A DNA stretch of 16,777 bases, taken from positions 1-16,777 of the forward strand of contig JAJYOH010000066.1 of NCBI GenBank assembly GCA_021796315.1. The letters run 5' to 3'. This DNA comes from Chloroflexota bacterium (lineage in GTDB: Bacteria > Chloroflexota > Anaerolineae > Anaerolineales > Villigracilaceae). The notes under the pieces were generated by a model, which was not told where the DNA came from, searched no databases, and saw nothing but the letters and a program-made list of their open reading frames with translations. How positions within the stretch are numbered: position 1 is the first letter of the stretch; the number at the start of each line of letters is the position of its first letter. Positions 16,697 through 16,777 of the stretch are shown one piece after another. The position numbers were made by a program, and so were the translations under genes.

Positions 16697-16777
16697 ATGA
16701 AAATTTCCAAGAAGTCGGATTATGCTTTGCGTGTGTTGATGACCCTGGTTGAATATTATGGTCAGGAACGGGTTTTT
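16697..16777 (+). CDS. Rrf2-family transcriptional regulator, N-terminal fragment
   Basis: The first 27 codons, cut by the window edge, read MKISKKSDYALRVLMTLVEYYGQ. This is the standard start of Rrf2/IscR/NsrR-type winged-helix regulators (usually KxSxxxDYALRxLxxLA). Many members sense iron-sulfur status, NO or redox through three cysteines located further on, outside this window. The signal cannot be told. A strong promoter and a dyad upstream suggest autoregulation. Confidence 0.85.
   Translation, partial: MKISKKSDYALRVLMTLVEYYGQERVF

Overview
The window looks like chromosomal DNA from a monoderm-like bacterium, most probably Chloroflexota (Anaerolineae-type). The hints are a sortase with a long charged N-terminus, a YkuD L,D-transpeptidase, YVTN-propeller lipoproteins, and the absence of outer-membrane genes. 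This assignment is an inference from gene content; no rRNA or other phylogenetic marker is present.

Region 1 (1-2746, minus strand) is a mobile element and its junction. A full-length DDE transposase with Cys-rich inserts is preceded by a sigma-70-like protein gene (regions 2 and 4 recognisable). The two genes overlap by ATGA, so sigma factor and transposase appear to form one operon. The sigma start (TTG) and its Shine-Dalgarno sequence lie in one arm of a perfect 11-bp inverted repeat, suggesting a structured, self-occluding leader. Next to the element is an ECF sigma factor (2645-3181, minus) whose region 4 breaks off about where the foreign DNA seems to begin.

Region 2 (3182-12396, plus strand) is a copper-response locus. 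It starts with a promoter carrying four 11-bp-phased TTTACA-like repeats (an OmpR/PhoB/PhoP-type operator). Then come an exported Met-rich protein with two PepSY-like domains, a hairpin that probably attenuates readthrough, an OmpR-family response regulator, a histidine kinase with a Met-rich external loop, and an McrB-like AAA protein that has lost its ATPase residues. A YVTN beta-propeller lipoprotein with a Met-rich tail follows. Next is an operon of a Cys/His-rich cytosolic protein, a CsoR/RcnR-type repressor with a non-canonical ligand set, and a two-HMA Cu(I) P1B-1 ATPase (CopA), followed by a two-TM membrane peptide. The promoters of the lipoprotein gene and of the CsoR-CopA operon share the same core, a dyad TATAAGC-N6-GCYTATA between the -35 and -10. 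A common regulator is therefore likely. The model is Cu(I) sensing outside the membrane (kinase) and inside (CsoR-like protein), with export by CopA and buffering by Met-rich and Cys/His-rich proteins.

Region 3 (12434-16591, plus strand) is a cell-envelope cluster: an acyltransferase-3 membrane protein, a sortase, a membrane-anchored protein of unknown function with a CC-x8-C-x-H motif, and a secreted YkuD L,D-transpeptidase. The genes are tightly packed and probably co-transcribed.

Region 4 (16632-16777) is the promoter, a dyad operator and the first 27 codons of an Rrf2-family regulator, cut by the window edge.
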